Assembly (NCBI GenBank): GCA_022495995.1
Contig: JAFEMH010006946.1
Span: 43,586 to 107,585 of the forward strand
Source of the DNA: Adenophora triphylla var. japonica
Taxonomy: Eukaryota > Streptophyta > Magnoliopsida > Asterales > Campanulaceae
Direction of reading: 5' to 3'
DNA: 64,000 nucleotides
The notes under the pieces were generated by a model that worked only from the letters and a program-made list of their open reading frames with translations, was not told the DNA's origin and made no database searches. The stretch's first letter is position 1, and each line of letters starts with the position of its first letter. Shown here in pieces: positions 48,136 through 59,724 of the stretch. A program made the translations under genes and the position numbers.

Positions 48136-48640
48136 TTCGATTTTCTATTGATTTCTGGAAACTGTATACGAAATTTATGGTTAAATTGTAATTTATTCTG
48201 GCATCTCTTTTAAATTTCGAAAATTACAAATTATTTTAAATTTTCGAAAATTACTAATTATTTTAAATTTCAAATTTCTATTGATTTCTAGAAACTGTAT
48301 ACGAAATTTATGGTTAAATTGAAATTTATTCTGGCATGTCTTTTAAATTTCGAAAATTACTAATTATTTTAAATTGAAATTTATGATTAAATTGAAATTT
48401 AGTCTGTTATCTATTTTTAATTTCAAAAATTACTAATTATTTTAAATTTTGAAAATTACTAATAATTATATCTCCACAATTATCACCTAAATAGTTTGAA
48501 TTATTCAAAAATTGTGCTTAAATTTAGGTAACCATTAGTTTTCAAAATTTCAAAACTGATTAAATCAATCAACTTCTAATTAAGAGAGAATTTTTATTTT
48601 AAATTGCAAATTAACTTTAACTAATAATATTACAATAATG
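48134..48640 (-). repeat. AT-rich Helitron module, second copy
   Basis: Same sequence as 47476-48000 (GATTTCTRGAAACTGTATACG..., then CAATTATCACCTAAA...). It stops at ACAATAATGC, where SEC14-like coding sequence begins; the first copy continues with CCTTAATCAAGTC. Confidence 0.85.
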
Positions 48641-50102
48641 CAAGCTCGACCAAGTCGGACAAAAAGGCAGGGTCGGTTCTCTACGTCAAATCCATGCCAA
48701 AAAACTATATTTGACCACATCTCAAGTTCTTGTCCAGAAAGAATTCTGTAAGTCTCCCTCCAACGAATTGTCTTCTTAACAGACGACACCAAGCAAGAAA
48801 AATCCCCATTTGCTGCAGTATGAAATCTATGGAGTTCATCTTCATTAAGTCTACATAAACACCACTATGTCATGCTCGTCTGCAACAAAAGAAGCCAACA
48901 AATAATTCAAAAATAGATATGCCACCTAGAAGAAGAAGTATTTGAGATCCAACTCATAATAGTTGGCGAGGCTAGGTGTATCCCATGGGTCCGACCCCCT
49001 TCAATTTTGGAATGTGTCAATTTCAGCACTTTTAAATTTTTAGAAAATGATTTTTTACTACCAAAGATAATAGATATACATTTTGACCCCCTTAATTTTG
49101 AGAAAATTTAGCACTAAATTAATATTTTGACCCCCTTGTATACTAAATTTGATATCTCAATTAGAATAGTTATCCCCAAAACAACCTTGACCCCCTTTCC
49201 AAAAAATCCTGGTTTCGCCACTGGTTATAATGATCACTTTTTTTAGCTTTTATCTCCGGTGGTGATTCGTCATTGCCCAAGAACTGTACTCTTAGAAATT
49301 ACTTTGTTAGATGAATGTTCATCTGCGCATGATTTACAATAATATTAATCGTATTGACAACAAAACAATCATATAGGTATTAGAACCACCTCTCTGGTAA
49401 ATTGACACCCTGGTTTTCCAATTCAGCGTAGAGCTGAAGCAACCAGTTCGTAGATGATGAATATGCCTGGGTCGCATCAGAGAAGCTGCAAGTACGTGAT
49501 TCAGAAATGTAAATTAGGAAAACTGTAGCTAGCATATAATAATAATCTTTCGACATGCCAGCCAAACTATGCACATTGTAAAGAGGCCTAAAACTTTGAT
49601 TTTAATCCATCAGGATAAAATATATCGAAGTTCTCCAGCTTTAAGAAAGAGTATAAGTCAGCAATCAATTTAAGAAGGCCCTAACTCATCAATAAGAAAC
49701 AAATTCATATAAGATTATGGGTAATAAAAGCATGGTATGTTCTTCCATCTAGTCAGTGAGAATTGCAATCTGAAAACAACAACAATTTATAATGACCACT
49801 TACTCCTACTCTTTAGTAGGCACATAATTGACTATATTTTCCCACTTTATCTCAAGGTCATAATTTCATAAAGTTGGCTGGCCAAAGAATATGAATTGGG
49901 AAATTAGAACCAAGTTTTGACTGGCACCAATAATCTAAGAATAACACATTTAAATTGCTTTTATCACCTTGCATATGGAGTTGATTGTACAAAAGGAAGC
50001 TCAGGTTCCAATTCGGGAACCACGTGCGTATCACTGATGCGATGAGAATCTTCATTATCATCTGCAGTGATGTTACTGCACTCTGAATGATTGGAGAAAG
50101 CA
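48640..50102 (-). pseudogene. Captured SEC14-like (CRAL-TRIO) gene fragment
   Basis: Lipid-transfer family. Three exon-like stretches on the reverse strand: 50102-49966 (acidic, ending ELPFVQSTPYAR), 49487-49390 (WLLQLYAELENQGVNLPERW) and about 48852-48640 (TIRWRETYRI...MWSNIVFWHGFDVENRPCLF). The last one shows the typical N-terminal CRAL-TRIO pattern (WRE followed by a G-x-D-x-x-x-RP motif). The fragment stops abruptly at 48640 against an AT-rich module and another copy of that module lies beyond its other end, so only a middle part of a gene was taken up. The hAT-type MITE at 48962-49223 sits in one of its introns. Family assignment is from motif memory. Confidence 0.65.
48962..49223. mobile_element. 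hAT-like MITE, degraded (about 262 bp)
   Basis: Ends GTTGGCGAGGCTAGG and, on the reverse strand, CAGTGGCGAAACCAGG form imperfect inverted repeats. Flanks TCATAATA and TTATAATG could be an 8-bp target duplication with two changes. The inside has repeated GACCCCCTT motifs. No coding capacity. Confidence 0.6.
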
Positions 50103-50247
50103 CTGGCTATGTATTATATAGATAATACATTGTCAAATTATCTCTTATCAGTTTTTAAGATAGATGAATTTAAAATCATCACTTATCCATCCAAGTTTGA
50201 ATTTTAGATAGAAGTTAAATGAATAATACTTTTTATTTTCAAATAAT

Positions 50248-50722
50248 TCTATTGATTTCTAGAAACTGTATACGAAATTTATGGTTAAATTGTAATTTAT
50301 TCTGGCATCTCTTTTAAATTTCGAAAATTACAAATTATTTTAAATTTTCGAAAATTACTAATTATTTTAAATTTCGAATTTCTATTGATTTCTAGAAACT
50401 GTATAAGAAATTTATGGTTAAATTGAAATTTATTCTGGCATGTCTTTTAAATTTCGAAAATTACTAATTATTTTAAATTGAAATTTATGGTTAAATTGAA
50501 ATTTAGTCTGGTATCTATTTTTAATTTCAAAAATTACTAATTATTTTAAATTTCAAAAATTACTAATAATTATGTATCCACAATTATCACCTAAAGAGTT
50601 TGAATTATTCAAAAATTGTGCTTAAATTTAGGTAACCATTAGTTTTCAAAATTTCAAAACTGATTAAATCAATCAACTTCTAATTAAGAGGGAATTTTTA
50701 TTTTAAATTGCAAATTAACTTT
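50248..50722 (-). repeat. AT-rich Helitron module, third copy
   Basis: Matches 47490-47960 closely, including TCTGGCATCTCTTTTAAATTTCG and the block CAATTATCACCTAAAGAG. It lies on the other side of the SEC14-like fragment and joins the 247-bp tandem repeat at 50721. Confidence 0.85.
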
Positions 50723-51820
50723 ATCCTATTTTTTATTTTTTCGGAATTATGAATTAAAATACACTTATCCTAATTTCGGAAATATCCGAAATAATTATAA
50801 TTGAAAAAGACACCAAGTTATAAAAAACCTCTGTTAGTATATGAAAAAAAAAACACTTATCCTATATTTTTTTAATTAAAATCTAGAAATATCCGAAATA
50901 TCCGAAATAATTATAATTGAAAAAGATTTATTCAAATTTTAATCTGTAGAAAGCCTATTTTCACCACTTATCCTATTTTTTATTTTTTCGGAATTATGAA
51001 TTAAAATACACTTATCCTAATTTCGGAAATATCCGAAATAATTATAATTGAAAAAGACACCAAGTTATAAAAAACCTCTGTTAGTATATGAAAAAAAAAC
51101 ACTCATCCTATATTTTTTTAATTAAAATCTAGAAATATCCGAAATATCTGAAATAATTATAATTGAAAAAGATTTATCCAAATTTTAATCTGTAGAAAGC
51201 CTATTTTCACCACTTATCCTATTTTTTATTTTTTCGGAATTATGAATTAAAATACACTTATCCTAATTTCGGAAATATCCGAAATAATTATAATTGAAAA
51301 AGACACCAAGTTATAAAAAAACCTCTGTTAGTATATGAAAAAAAAAAACACTTATCCTATATTTTTTTAATTAAAATCTAGAAATATTCGAAATATCCGA
51401 AATAATTATAATTGAAAAAGATTTATCCAAATTTTAATCTGTAGAAAGCCTATTTTCACCACTTATCCTATTTTTTATTTTTTCGGAATTATGAATTAAA
51501 ATACACTTATCCTAATTTCGGAAACATCCGAAATAATTATAATTGAAAAAGACACCAAGTTATAAAAAACCTCTGTTAGTATATGAAAAAAAAACAACAC
51601 TTATCCTATATTTTTTTAATTAAAATCTAGAAATATCCGAAATATCCGAAATATATATAATTGAAAAAGATTTATCCAAATTTTAATCTGTAGAAAGCCT
51701 ATTTTCACCACTTATCCTAGTTTTGATTTTTTCGGATTTAATTAAAAAAAAACACTTATCCTAATTTCGGATTTATGAAAAAAAAAACACTTATCCTATA
51801 TTTTTTAATTAAAATCTAGA
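50721..51820. repeat. 247-bp tandem repeat in Helitron (4 copies plus partial)
   Basis: Copies start with TTATCCTATTTTTTATTTTT at 50721, 50968, 51214, 51463 and 51712 (spacing 247, 246, 249, 249). Each contains two internal half-repeats with TTATCC and ATCCGAAATAATTATAATTG. The last copy is incomplete. AT-rich, no coding. Confidence 0.93.
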
Positions 51821-51821
51821 A

Positions 51822-51914
51822 TAAAAATGAGTTGGAAATGGAGCTGATGACGTGGCCTTTGACGTGGCCTTTTCTGGAGGCTCTAAATAGTTTTGTTGTT
51901 TATATTATATATGA
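51822..51914 (-). other. Helitron 5' terminus
   Basis: Reverse-strand start TCATATATAATATAAAC, then CTATTTAGAGCC and GGCCACGTCAAAGGCCACG. Adjacent satellite sequence TTAGCAAC begins at 51915. Confidence 0.85.
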
Positions 51915-54246
51915 TTAGCAACAAATTTCTAACCCTCTTCCTTCTTCTGTGATGAACCCTAATTAGCAACAATGGACGACTCGCTTAAGCTTTTGATTAA
52001 GGAACGTTTGGACCATTGGGACTTGCTTTCTGACTCAGAAAAGATTTTGATTAAAGCCCTAATATTTACCGACGGATTATTTCGTCGCTAATTTCTTCGG
52101 CGAAAACGCCGGTGTTTGGCTGGCGACTTTCTTTACTGACGGACCATTTCCGACAATATAAATGCCTTTACTGACGAACCTCCGTCAGTATTACCGACGG
52201 AAAAGTTTGCGGTATTACCAAATAAATATACCAACGGGCTCCGACGGAACGCGTCCGTCGATAAGCCTAATTACCGACGAAAATTGGTCTTTTTCGATGT
52301 AAATTATCGTCGGTAGAAGGGCAGTTTCAAGTAGTGTCTTAATTTAAAAAATTATCAGATTAATTTATCTATAACTTTTATTAGATAGTTGTTGTGAGTA
52401 TGCTAATTGAGTGTTGTAAATAAAGAAGTATTAAAACCCTCTTTCATTTTGGGGTGTCTTTTAAAATAGAAATCTGTCTTAAATCTAAGGAAATTGATTG
52501 CGGAACAATTTTTGGGCCGGAGAAGGCGGGCTGTCGGAGGCAGATTTAGGTAATATTTTCTTGTATTTGTTGTTGTAGTTGTATTAGCAACAAATTTCTA
52601 ACACTAATCTTTCCGCTGTGATGAACTTTAGGTATTAACAATGGACGACTCGCTTAAGCTTTTGATTAAGGAACGTTTGGACCGTTGGGACTCGCTTTCT
52701 GACTCAGAAAAGATTTTGATTAAAGCCCTAATATTTACCGACGGATTATTCCTTCGGTAATCTCTCCGTCAATAACGCCGGTCATTGGCCGGCGACTTTC
52801 TTTATCGACGGATCATTTCAGACAATATAAATGCCTTTTCCGACGGACCGTCCATCGATATTACCGACGAAAAAGTCCGCCGGTATTACCAACCAGAATA
52901 TACCGACGGACTCCGACGGAACGCGTCCGTCGGCAAAGCCTTATTACCGATGGAAATTGTTCTTTTCCGACAGAAATTTCCGTCGGTAAAAGGGCAGTTT
53001 CAAGTAGTGTCATAATTTAAAAAATTATCAGATTAATTTATCTATGACTTTTATTAGATAGTTGTTGTGAGTATGCTAATTGAGTGATGTAAATAAAGAA
53101 GTATTAAAAACCCTCTTTCATTTTGGGGTGTCTTTTAAAATAGAAATATGTCTTAAACCTAAGGAAATTGACTGCAAAACAATTTTGGGCCGGAGAAGGC
53201 GGGCTGTCGGAGGTGGATTTAGGTAATATTTTCTTGTATTTGTTGTTGTAGTGTATTAGCAACAAATTTCTAACCCTATTCCTTCCTCTGTGATGACCCT
53301 AGGTAGCAACAATGGACGACTCTTTTAAGCTTTTGATTAAGGAACGTTTGGACCGTTGGGACTCGCTTTCTAACTTAGAAAAGATTTTGATTAAAGCCCT
53401 AATATTTACTGAAGGATTATTCCGTCGATAATCTCTCCGGCGATAACGCCGATCATTGACCGACGACTTTCTTTACTGACGGACCATTTTCGACAATATA
53501 AATGCCTTTACCGACGGACCGTCCATCGGTTTTAACGACGAAAAAGTCCGCCGGTATTACCAACCAGAATATACCGGCGGACTCCGACAGAACGCGTCCG
53601 TCGGTAAAGCCTTATTACCGACGGAAATTGGCTTTTCCGACGAAAATTTCCGTCGGTAAAAGGGCAATTTCAAGTAGTGTCATTATTTCAAAATTTATCA
53701 GATTAATTTATCTATGACTTTTATTAGATAGTTGTTGTGAGTATGCTAATTGAGTGTTGTAAATAAAGAAGTATTAAAACCCTCTTTCATTTTTGGGTAT
53801 CTTTTAAAAGAGAAATCTGTCTTAAACCTAAGGAAATTGACTACGAAACAATTTTGGGGCAGAGAAGGCGGGCTGTCGGAGACGGATTTAGGTAATATTT
53901 TCCTGTATTTGTCGTTGTAGTTGTATTAGCAACAAATTTCTAACCCTCTTCCTTCCTATGTGATGAACCCTAGATAGCAATAATGGACGGCTCGCTTAAG
54001 CTTTTGATTAAGGAACGCTTGAACCGTTGGTATTCTCTTTCTGACTTAGAAAAGATTTTGATTAAAGCCCTAATATTTATCGACAGATTATTCCGTCGGT
54101 AATCTCTCCGGCAATAACGCCGGTCATAGGTCGGCGACTTTCTTTACTGACATACCATTTCCGACAATATAAATGCCTTTACCGACGGACCGTCCGTCGG
54201 TATCATTGACGAAAAAGTCTGCCGGTATTACCAACCAGAATATACT
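51915..54246. repeat. Satellite array resumed: E (rest), F, G and two more monomers
   Basis: Monomer starts near 52084 (type F, ATAAATATACCAACGGGC), 52757 (type G, CTCCGTCAATAACG), 53427 and 54096. The last monomer stops at ACCAGAATATAC, where a Tat LTR begins. F and G complete higher-order copy 3. Confidence 0.9.
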
Positions 54247-54964
54247 TGTGAATGTGTGCCCAAATTTTGTTTCTGTTGGATTCACGCGAGTTTGAAGACA
54301 TCCGGTTTAATTTGAAAAACGGAGTCGCCACGCCATTTTGATTACCTCAAAACTTTGAAAAAAAAAGGTTTTATGGGTTCGGAGGTTAAGTTACCCCTTG
54401 GGAAGAACGTTTGGCGTTCACCCAAGGTGCCTTGCCGGAACAAGTCTCCCATGATTTCATTAATCGTGCTTGCTTGTGTGCTTTCTTGTGTGCATGTGTT
54501 TGAAAATAAGGAGGGAATGTCCCAAGTCGTCTTCCGGACGTACAAACCATTTGTTGGTTGTCGCTCGGGATTTCTTGGAATTTATGTATTCGGGATTATG
54601 ATCCCGCCCTCATCTTGTGACTTGTGATCATCGCATTTTTAACCTCGGGACCCTCGGGACTTGCGTGATCGAGAGAATGACTCTCTTTATGGTCAAAGAT
54701 GAGGTTCTTTAGAAAAGGAAGGTCCTTAGCCCATCAATCCTACGCTTTAAGACGGTCGAGCTCGTATAGATGCTTCATACTCTTTCTTAAGCGATAATTG
54801 GAGATATAGGGTTCAAGGTTGTCCCTTTCTAAAGAAATATGGAACCTTTAATGGAAGGAACGATGTAAAGATAGGATCTTTTACACCCGTTCGTTCCTAG
54901 GTTGCTAATGGGGGAATGGGAGAAATGTATGTAAAAATGACAATTTAATGAAAAGATGACATTT

Positions 54965-55330
54965 TTGGGTTGCAAGTGATGCACTTAGTTTAAAGAAATG
55001 ATCTTTATTGCAAATGGTGCATAAAGATTTGATTTTTATGCAAATGATGCATTTTGTTGAAGAAATTGGCATTCATTATGCAAATGATGCATAAAGATTG
55101 CATTTTGAAAAGCATATGATGCTAGTTTATGGTAAAGACATGGTCTTTAAAGCAAATGATGCTTGGAAAAGTGATTTTGGATGCAAATGATGCATTTTGA
55201 TTGAAAAGATTTGATTTTTATATGCAAAGGATGCATGAAGATGACATTTTTATTTTGAAAATGGGGGTTTTAGGTGCAAAGGATGCACCTTTATGGGAAA
55301 AGACTACATTTTTATGACAAATGATGTCTA
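54965..55330. repeat. Dispersed TGCAAATGATGCA motifs
   Basis: About a dozen variants of (A)TGCAAATGATGCA, irregularly spaced by 15-45 bp, within an AT-rich stretch of the LTR. Confidence 0.75.
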
Positions 55331-55653
55331 ATGCATGCAAAAAGGGAAGGGGGAATATGAAGATATGATCTTTAATCTACCAAGTCCCAAGCAATATAAA
55401 AGTAATGCAATGAGCAATTTATAAAGCAATTAGGATGCGAGGTTAGGGCGTGCGAGGTTACCAATGGCTTCCTTCTTCTTCGGGCGGAGCTAGGAGGAGA
55501 GGTTGGTCTTGGATCTTCAAGGAGGAGGGAGGGAGCTTCTTGGCCTTCTTCTTCACCTTCTTGGATCTTGACGACCTCTTGGGAGTATTTCTTCGTATTA
55601 TGTGTGGTGTTGTTGGAAATTGTTGTTGTTTTTGAGAAATGGGTAGGGGAGGG

Positions 55654-55663
55654 CTCTATTTAT
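55654..55663 (-). promoter_or_regulatory. TATA box of Tat LTR 1
   Basis: Reverse strand CTATAAATAG in the context GCCTATAAATAGAGCCC. The predicted leader towards lower coordinates is rich in CT/GA runs. Confidence 0.65.
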
Positions 55664-56530
55664 AGGCGATGCTGGATAAGGCTAATGAAGCCGTGCGGCT
55701 AAGGACTGACAAGCTAATGCGGCCGTGCGGCATTATCCACAATGACTCGGCATTCTAGAACCATGCGAGGTGGCAAATTCTAGAACCTTCCCTCCTAATT
55801 AAGAAAACGTGTTTCTTAATTAGGAAGGATCCCCTTCAGCCCTAAATTAATTAAAAACAGTTCCGAATGTTTCAGGAACACTAGGAAAGATACGGGAATT
55901 ACCGGAAAACTTACCGAAATTGCCGTGAAATTTAACCGGAAGGCATGAGCCAGATTTGGGTACTTACGAAGCCCCTCGGCAACGTCACTTGCAAGGCGAG
56001 TGGGGTTGTCGATAGAAAAGGATCCGATGCGGCGAATGCGAGACGGATTGGGAGACCAAGGTGGTCGAGTGGCTGAACCTCTTTATGAAAGGCTACCTAC
56101 GTATCCGGAGGAATCAAGCCGAGCCGTAGTTCGGAATAGATCCAGGCCCGGGGAATGGAGAAGAGAAAGCGGTCTCTTCTTTGGGGAAATAGAAGGGAAA
56201 ATGACCTAGGAGGTCAAGCAATTGATCCTACTTTGGGGATATGCTAGGAGTGACCAAGGTGGTCGGATAACAAAGTCTCTTATGAGAGACTACTTCATCA
56301 ACGAGGAGTGACGGAGGAAAAAAAGGGTGACCAAAGTGGTCGGATGGTTTGGACCTTTTATAAAAGGCTACCTACGTATCCCGGAGGAATCAAGCCTTGA
56401 TCGTAGTTCGAGCATCACTAGATAGGTAGGAACGATGTCTAGGATCTTCGAGGGTTTGACAATTAATGGAGGATGTCACACGATTGACAATTAATGGAGG
56501 TTGTCACACGATTGACAGTTAAAGGTTGTC

Positions 56531-56985
56531 ACTGGCTTGGAGCTTACGTCACTATCGAGGAGATAGAGGTAGCTAAAGTTGAGAGAAACTTGAGCGTACG
56601 TCACTATTCGGGATAGAGGTAGCTTAAGTTGAGAGAAACTTGAGCGTACGTCACTATTCGGGATAGAGGTAGCTTAAGTTGAGAGAAACTTGAGCGTACG
56701 TCACTATTCGGGATAGAGGTAGCTTAAGTTGAGAGAAACTTGAGCGTACGTCACTATTCGGGATAGAGGTAGCTAAAGTTGAGAGAAACTTGAGCGTACG
56801 TCACTATTCGGGATAGAGGTAGCTTAAGTTGAGAGAAACTTGAGCATACGTCACTATTCGGGATAGAGGTAGCTTAAGTTGAGAGAAACTTGAGCGTACG
56901 TCACTATTCGGGATAGAGGTAGCTTAAGTTAAGAGAACTTAGCATACGTCACTATTCGGGATAGAGGTAAGCTAAGTTTAGAGTT
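56531..56985. repeat. 50-bp minisatellite (about 9 copies)
   Basis: Unit GAGAGAAACTTGAGCGTACG followed by TCACTATTCGGGATAGAGGT and AGCTTAAGTT. Copies start at 56581, 56631, 56681, 56731, 56781, 56831 and 56881, nearly identical, with diverged copies at both edges. It lies in the upstream (U3) part of the LTR. Confidence 0.95.
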
Positions 56986-57363
56986 TTGACAATTCGGAGG
57001 TTGTCACCTAGCGTTACCCGTTATAACGGAATTAACGGAGAAGCGGCGGGAAGAAAGCTTAATTGCTTAAGAGATAAGGGATATCTTACGAAAAAGATGT
57101 TATCTTGGTTAAAAGATAACGGAAATTGCATGCCCAAGTGGAAGGTCCGGGCGGGATTGTAATTTTACGCTCGGAAGCGAATGAGGCCGCAGGCATGAGA
57201 TGGAGAAAAAGGAGCCGTACGGCTAGAACTGTTTTTTCAGATTATTTAAAATCAGATTTGAACGGGCCATTGGCATTGCATTGCCGCCCAAGAACGCGAG
57301 AGAGAGAAGAGAGGAAGAGAATTTCGAAATTCTTTCAATCCCCTTGCTTCTCTTTGATTTGAG

Positions 57364-59724
57364 ATGGATCCGGAGGGCAATCCCATGCGAGGCAAGCAAG
57401 AAGAAACATCTCGGCGGCCGCTCGGAGGAGGAGAAAGGAGCTCGTGCGAAAGGAAAGAAAGTATGACTTTCTTACGCCTCCGTCGGAGCTTTACCCGGGG
57501 AGGAGGGAGCATAAATCAACGAACCCGCGATCGGTTGGGGTAAGCAGTCTTAATTTGCTCAATTAGTCGATTTTGATTGAATTTTGAATGATTTAGGGCT
57601 TGACCCGAATTTTAGGAATTTTCTAGGATTTTTGAATGACTTTGAGACATTGATGAATAACCTATGAGGCTAAGAATATGCAATGTGCAATTTGTTTGAC
57701 AAAAATAATGGGAATGACCCACTTTTTTCTCGCAAATAAAGAATGAAAAAATTGTCTAAAGTGAGACGGAGTTCTTGCATGTGCTAGAACTAGGTCAAAA
57801 TTTTGAGAAAACATGATTTTGGAATATGAAAAGGATTCATGCATGCCATTTTTGAAAGAATAATGCTTATGTGCAAAGAATTGTGAAAATTGTGATTTTG
57901 TGCTTTAGGAAAGTAATGGGACTTGACATGACGCGTTTCAAGTGATGAAAGACGCTTTTTGATGCAAATAATGCTAGAAAAACTTTTGTGAATGCTTTTC
58001 TTTTGAAAATATGTGCACTTTTTTGTGAATATATGCATGTTTTTTGAAAATGATGAATGATTGACACACTTTTTTGTTGTTTGTGCTTGTCTACAGGAGA
58101 ACAAGTCTAGAGGACCATCTGAGATAGCAGTTAAGCTTTGGCAGAGGATGCCGGATTTCGAGAAGAATGGGGTGAACCCCAAGAATTTGGTGAGGGCTCA
58201 CAGGCACTGGATTCATTCGTCGAGGCTATCGGCGGGGGTGTTCACATCACCTCTAAGAGCAAGGGCTTGATCCGGGCCCTTTACGAGTTACGGGTGGGAT
58301 AGTACACATAGCTTTCACAGTGGGAGAGCTTCTACGGTGACTCATGCCGACTTCACGGCTATTGCGGCCTACGAGTTCACCGGGAGGCCCGTGACTTGGA
58401 GAGACCACATTACGGTGAGGAGTTCCGGGCTTTGGTTGGGTTTGAGCTGATTCCCAAGGGGGTGGGGATGGAGACACGAAATGTCGAGGTGGCGATTCGA
58501 GACTTGCATGCGAGAACTTTCTTGCTAATGATGTGGCCCTTGACGGTAGCTAGAGCCTTTGTGTGGTTGATCTTTGTCGGTCACTATCTTCGCTAATGCA
58601 GGACACTAGCTATGACTTGCCTCCTCGACTCTCTGGAGGATGTAGATGGGATAGGGACGGTCTCTTGGGGAGAGGCCGGATTGGCGGAACTCTACTTCTC
58701 GTTGGACATGTACAGTCGGAACAAAGCTGCTTCCATGGACTGCTTCTCCTTTGCCCTTGAGGTAGTATCCTTTCTTTTCTCTTTTCTCTTTTCTGTCTTG
58801 AGACTTTTATGAGAGAGAGAATGACCTTTTGATGCTTTGAATATGCGGAGCTGGTTTTGCGAGGTGGTCGGGTTCTTCCCTTGGAACCCGGCGAGTGATG
58901 TCACCATCTTCCCTGCTATGGTTATTTGGAGGAGATGCGAGGATAAATTCACGGGAAGACCCGGATCACCTTTGACTACCAAATGGTGAGGCCGATCATC
59001 AACAAGGATGGACATGACGGAGTGGAATTCTACCCTTGGGGCAGGTATCCGGAGATTTTCTTTGGGAGATGCCATTGAGGCGACGAGGCGAGAGGAGGTG
59101 GCTCATTTGGGCGACATGCGATGTCATTTACTTGGGGATCGTTTCTCGAGCGGCGTGGCCATGTCCCTCCATTGGGCGCCATTACTCCCCATGATCCTCC
59201 GGCACGGATGCTACGGCCCGAGATTGGCCAGAGGATGAGATTGCAGTACCCGAGCGGGCGTGGCTGCGAGGAGTACTCGACATGGACACCCCCTACGCTG
59301 TGTTTGTGGAGCGGCGCTGAGGACGCCACGAAGCTAGTGAAGGCTGGCGGTCACTCGGGGATATGGGGAGGATGAGCCTGCGGCCGCCGATCCCTCTGCG
59401 CATCTATCCTACGTGGTCCATGGAGTACCGAGGAGGATGAGGATACGTGTCCCCGACGCTAGGGAGACCCAGTATACACCTTGCACCTGATAACGTAAGT
59501 ATACTTTTAGGGTCTTTCCCTTTTCGGCTTTGATTTTTACGCTTTTTGCAATTTTGAGATTTTTTGAGATTTTTCTCTTCTTTTTCTCGGAGTTCCGGCT
59601 CGCACTTACGATAGAGTGGTCGAGGGCGAGAATAGGGGCTGGAAGGACATGTGCCGGTCCCTTCTGAGGAAGCTGGCCTGCGCTTCGAAGGCGGCAGCGG
59701 ATGCACAGGATCCTGGGCGCAAGT
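57364..59724 (+). pseudogene. Plant mobile domain (PMD) gene, broken, opposite to its element
   Basis: PMD (aminotransferase-like) proteins occur both as plant genes (MAIN/MAIL) and inside transposons. A putative first exon starts at ATG 57364 (MDPEGNPMRGK), but its frame is uncertain. After an intron with acceptor CTACAG at 58096, exon sequence reads PKNLVRAHRHWIHSSRLSAG, LIRALYELRVG, THADFTAIAAYEFTGRPVTW and FELIPKGVGMETRNVEVAIR. ARTFLLMMWPLTVARAFVWL and VSWGEAGLAELYFSLDMYSR follow: the usual order of PMD blocks. Frames change near 58270, 58430 and 58597. A further intron begins at 58761 (GAG|GTAGTATCC) and another near 59493 (AAC|GTAAGT). The likely last exon ends DRVVEGENRGWKDMC...AQDPGRK with stop TGA at 59722-59724, 23 bp before the next LTR. 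Confidence 0.7.

Larger units (their letters stand above)
43424..51914 (-). mobile_element. Helitron (8.49 kb), reverse orientation, with captured gene pieces
   Basis: Read on the reverse strand, the element starts TCATATATAATATAAAC and ends with a GC-rich hairpin followed eight bases later by CTAG. The host sequence GCTAA|TACAAC is split exactly between A and T without target duplication. These are the defining Helitron features (5' TC, 3' hairpin plus CTRR, A^T target). The empty site is known because neighbouring satellite monomers have it. Inside are an RPA1-like gene piece, a SEC14-like gene fragment, AT-rich modules, extra copies of the 5' end and a 247-bp tandem repeat. No Rep/helicase (RepHel) frame was found, so it is non-autonomous. 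Confidence 0.88.
54247..57100 (-). repeat. LTR of Tat element 1 (inner border uncertain)
   Basis: The outer end is TGTGAATGTGTGCCC (reverse strand ends ...TTCACA). It includes the element signatures at 54325-54340, 56090-56127 and 56365-56400 (the last two are a duplicated motif), many TGCAAATGATGCA motifs and a 50-bp minisatellite. Palindromic GCCGTGCGGC-type motifs occur near 55689-55732. The U3 border lies somewhere in 57000-57300 and could not be fixed. Confidence 0.6.

Noticed and set aside
43420..51920. Alternative reading of the 8.5-kb insertion with a TTAG/CTAG target duplication
   Set aside because: It would need one base change, whereas the A^T insertion with CTAG as element end, hairpin and TC start explains every base.
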